Source of the DNA: Prosthecobacter fusiformis | Lineage (GTDB): Bacteria; Verrucomicrobiota; Verrucomicrobiia; Verrucomicrobiales; Verrucomicrobiaceae | Direction of reading: 5' to 3' | NCBI RefSeq assembly: GCF_004364345.1 | Contig: NZ_SOCA01000001.1 | Coordinates: forward strand, 1,426,001 to 1,490,000 | Length of the DNA stretch: 64,000 nt | In this document: positions 61,903-64,000 of the stretch, one piece after another | Numbering within the stretch: position 1 is the first letter of the stretch | How the letters are laid out: every line of letters starts with the position of its first letter | Position numbers and translations under genes: made by a program | Notes under the pieces: model-generated | Told to the model about the DNA's origin: nothing | What the model saw: only the letters and a program-made list of their open reading frames with translations | Database searches by the model: none

Positions 61903-62634
61903 ATGTCCCTCAGCCGCTTTTATCTCCCTGCTCCCGAATGGCACCCGGATACGCTGACACTGGGCGGCGATGAAGCCGCGCATTGCTCGCGTGTGCTACG
62001 GCGTCAGGCAGGGGATAGGGTGGAGGTCTTCGATGGAGAAGGCCGCGTGGCCCAGGCAGAAATCACGGCGGTGAGCAAAAGCAGCGTGAGTCTGCGCATC
62101 ACCGAGCAAAAGATTCACGCGGCCCTTCCGCATCGCATTCACTTACTACCGACGATGATCAAGGCAGAGCCCTTTGAATGGTTGTTGGAAAAGGCAGTGG
62201 AGCTGGGGGCGGTAAGCATCCGGCCCATCATCACTGAGCGAACGGTGGTGCATCTCACAGGCGAGCATCTGGAAAAAAAGATGATCAAATGGCAGCGGCA
62301 TATGATCGAATCCGCCAAGCAGTGCCACACGCCTTTTGTCACCCGATTGGAAAAGCCGCGTCCCTTTGGGCAGGTGATCGCGGATCTGCCTGCGGAATCC
62401 CTGAAATTACTGCCCGCGCTCAGCGAGCACAGCCGGACTTTGCACGGCATCACCACCGGGCACCGCGAGGCATTCATCGCTATCGGCCCTGAAGGAGATT
62501 TTACCCCGGCTGAGGAAAGCCTGGCCCAACAAAAGGGCTTCATCCCCGTGACCCTGGGGCCTTTGATCTTGAGGGCTGAAACGGCGGTCATTGCGTCCCT
62601 GGCAGTGCTCGGACATGATTTTGGGAAAACTTAA
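61903..62634 (+). CDS. rsmE: 16S rRNA (uracil-1498-N3)-methyltransferase
   Basis: 243 residues from the ATG at 61903 (MSLSRFYLP); the frame is open to 61849 without family resemblance. The SPOUT-type C-terminal half has IAIGPEGDFTPAEE and LGPLILRAETAVIA, which form the knot that binds SAM. The N-terminal PUA-like domain starts with LGGDEAAHCSRVLRRQAGD, typical of RsmE. It methylates U1498 in the 16S rRNA decoding site. It lies between the propeller gene and folC, all in one direction. Confidence 0.95.
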   Translation: MSLSRFYLPAPEWHPDTLTLGGDEAAHCSRVLRRQAGDRVEVFDGEGRVAQAEITAVSKSSVSLRITEQKIHAALPHRIHLLPTMIKAEPFEWLLEKAVELGAVSIRPIITERTVVHLTGEHLEKKMIKWQRHMIESAKQCHTPFVTRLEKPRPFGQVIADLPAESLKLLPALSEHSRTLHGITTGHREAFIAIGPEGDFTPAEESLAQQKGFIPVTLGPLILRAETAVIASLAVLGHDFGKT

Positions 62635-62687
62635 AAACCTGCTGCCAAAAAGGCAAAAGGGAGGTTTGTTGCGCCACTTCAAACCTC

Positions 62688-63917
62688 ATGGCATCTCCCG
62701 CACTCGACTGGCTTTACAGCACGCAACTTTACGGCATCAAACTCGGTCTCGATAATGTCCATAAGCTGCTGGAGGCCATGTCGCTACCCCAGGAAGGAAT
62801 GAAGTTCATCCATGTGGCCGGGACCAATGGCAAGGGCAGCACCTGTGCCTTCATGCATGCGATTTTGAAGGAGTCCGGCATCCAAGCGGGTTTGTTTACC
62901 TCCCCTCATCTGGTCCGCTTCAATGAACGCATCCGCGATACGGAACGGGAGATCAGTGATGAGGAACTGGAGGCGGGATTGGAAAAAATCCGCACCCTGG
63001 TGGCTGATTGGGATCCGCATCCGACGTTTTTTGAAATCGCCCTGGCCGTGGCCCTGGACTGGTTTCGCCTGCGCGGACTCGGCTGGGTGGTGCTGGAAAC
63101 GGGGCTGGGCGGGCGCCTGGATGCGACGAATGCAATTATCCCTGAAGTCAGCGTACTGACCCGTATCGGTATGGATCACCGTGAGCAATTAGGAGATACA
63201 CTGGCGAAAATCGCTGGCGAAAAGGCGGGAATTATCAAACGCGGAGTGCCCGTGGTATCCTCCGCCCAGGACGAAGCCGCCCTGCGGGTGATCGAACGCA
63301 CGGCCAAGTCTTTGAAAGCACCTTTTACCCTGGTGGATGGGCCGCTGACAAATGTGAAGCTGGGCCTGATGGGACCGCACCAGGCGTGGAATGCAGCGGT
63401 GGCATTGGAGGCACTGCGTGAAGCAGGCATCCGCGTACCGGCCGTGGTGCTGGAAGCTGCCCTGCAAAACGTGCATTGGGCAGGCCGCTTTCACTCCCTG
63501 GAAAAGGGGCAAGTCGTGGTGGATGGAGCCCACAACGGGGATGCAGCGCTGGCGCTGGCCTGGACGTGGAAAACCGAATACCCAGGGCAGAAAGCCACGA
63601 TCATTTTTGGTGGGTCCTCAGGCAAGGATTTAGTGGATGTGATGTGGCCCCTGGCAGAAATCGCCGAGCGCTGGGTTCTCACCCCTTTTCAATCTCCTCG
63701 ATCTGTGCCCGTCAGCGATCTATCCGAAGCATTGGCGGAAGCTATGACGGATACAGATGGCGACGTGGAATCCATGGAGGCCAGAAGTCTGGATGATGCC
63801 TATGAAGTGGCGCGGCAATTCCCAGAACGCATACTGATCACAGGTTCGCTGTTTCTGGTGGGCGAGTTTCTAAGCAATGTCAGCGCCACCGGGACCTATC
63901 AACCCAGCGCTCAATAA
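62688..63917 (+). CDS. folC: Bifunctional folylpolyglutamate/dihydrofolate synthase
   Basis: 409 residues. Mur-ligase-like ATP-binding P loop: V43-A-G-T-N-G-K-G-S-T52. Then FTSPHLVRFNERIRD, LETGLGGRLDATN and VLTRIGMDHREQLG (substrate and Mg sites) follow in normal order. The C-terminal domain has VVVDGAHNGDAALA. It adds glutamate to dihydropteroate or tetrahydrofolate. A GC-rich inverted repeat at 63935 follows the stop by 17 bp. Confidence 0.95.
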   Translation: MASPALDWLYSTQLYGIKLGLDNVHKLLEAMSLPQEGMKFIHVAGTNGKGSTCAFMHAILKESGIQAGLFTSPHLVRFNERIRDTEREISDEELEAGLEKIRTLVADWDPHPTFFEIALAVALDWFRLRGLGWVVLETGLGGRLDATNAIIPEVSVLTRIGMDHREQLGDTLAKIAGEKAGIIKRGVPVVSSAQDEAALRVIERTAKSLKAPFTLVDGPLTNVKLGLMGPHQAWNAAVALEALREAGIRVPAVVLEAALQNVHWAGRFHSLEKGQVVVDGAHNGDAALALAWTWKTEYPGQKATIIFGGSSGKDLVDVMWPLAEIAERWVLTPFQSPRSVPVSDLSEALAEAMTDTDGDVESMEARSLDDAYEVARQFPERILITGSLFLVGEFLSNVSATGTYQPSAQ

Positions 63918-63934
63918 AGGAGGATTAAAAAAAC

Positions 63935-63973
63935 GCCTCTTAGCAGCCAAGCGTTACCTTGCTGCTAAGAGGC
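63935..63973 (-). terminator. Strong hairpin at the right edge, best oriented on the minus strand
   Basis: A perfect 13-bp stem, GCCTCTTAGCAGC (63935-63947) with GCTGCTAAGAGGC (63961-63973). On the left it is flanked by AAAAAAAC, which reads as a T tract on the minus strand. So it fits the end of a minus-strand gene outside the window, and it can also stop folC transcription. Confidence 0.8.
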
Positions 63974-64000
63974 AGAATTATTCTCTCAATCGCTACCCAG

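Overview
The window looks like a chromosomal segment of a Verrucomicrobiota bacterium close to Verrucomicrobium/Prosthecobacter. This is inferred from gene content, not from a marker phylogeny. The main pointers are two giant secreted proteins that join a PVC-type membrane-bound dehydrogenase propeller to a CxxCH cytochrome c module, many exported hydrolases and beta-propeller proteins, genes without clear Shine-Dalgarno sites, and palindromic intergenic repeats with cores such as GCCCTGAAAGGGC.

Layout. 1-1042: tail of an exported lectin-fold protein and a tRNA-Thr(TGT), each followed by a hairpin terminator. 1146-4453 (minus): a two-gene operon for exported glycosidase-like proteins, preceded by the 3' remnant of a third gene. 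4806-9050: a ThuA/SGNH/PVC-dehydrogenase/cytochrome c fusion. 9537-13806 (minus): a radical SAM DNA-repair-type protein, a TIGR03643-like small protein, a lipoprotein, and gatA and gatC. 13974-18938: a second PVC dehydrogenase/cytochrome giant. 19323-31949: mostly housekeeping and hydrolase genes (esterases, AEC transporter, metG, rapA, a cytochrome, Fe-ADH, glmS). 32184-40303: an ATP-grasp-like protein, a stand-alone OvoA-type methyltransferase, two adjacent RlaP-type nucleotidyltransferases, a LysR regulator divergent from a ferredoxin, an M29-like peptidase and an SDR. 40360-50017: a lower-GC accessory island read entirely on the minus strand. 50484-63917: an L,D-transpeptidase, a PhoD-like phosphatase, zwf-opcA, a PpiC/SurA-type foldase, a CehA/McbA metallohydrolase, a DUF1801/YdeI protein, a PQQ-type propeller, rsmE and folC.

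The most unusual part is the island. A very large exported protein carries four lectin-like repeats, Ca-binding thrombospondin-3-like motifs and a beta-helix. It is split by one in-frame TGA from a downstream part that continues in the same frame and ends in a transglutaminase-like domain with visible Cys, His and Asp. Behind it come a single-pass membrane protein, a zinc-ribbon fragment inside a 462-bp unit bounded by perfect 28-bp inverted repeats, two small unrecognised proteins, a truncated duplicate of one of them, and copies of a repeat that also occurs near 4.6 kb. This layout resembles a decaying polymorphic effector/immunity array, but that reading is an inference.

Elsewhere the genes fit normal metabolism: zwf-opcA for the oxidative pentose phosphate pathway, glmS for amino-sugar supply, gatCA and metG for translation, and the PVC dehydrogenase and sulfatase-free hydrolase set for outer-surface or periplasmic carbohydrate use.
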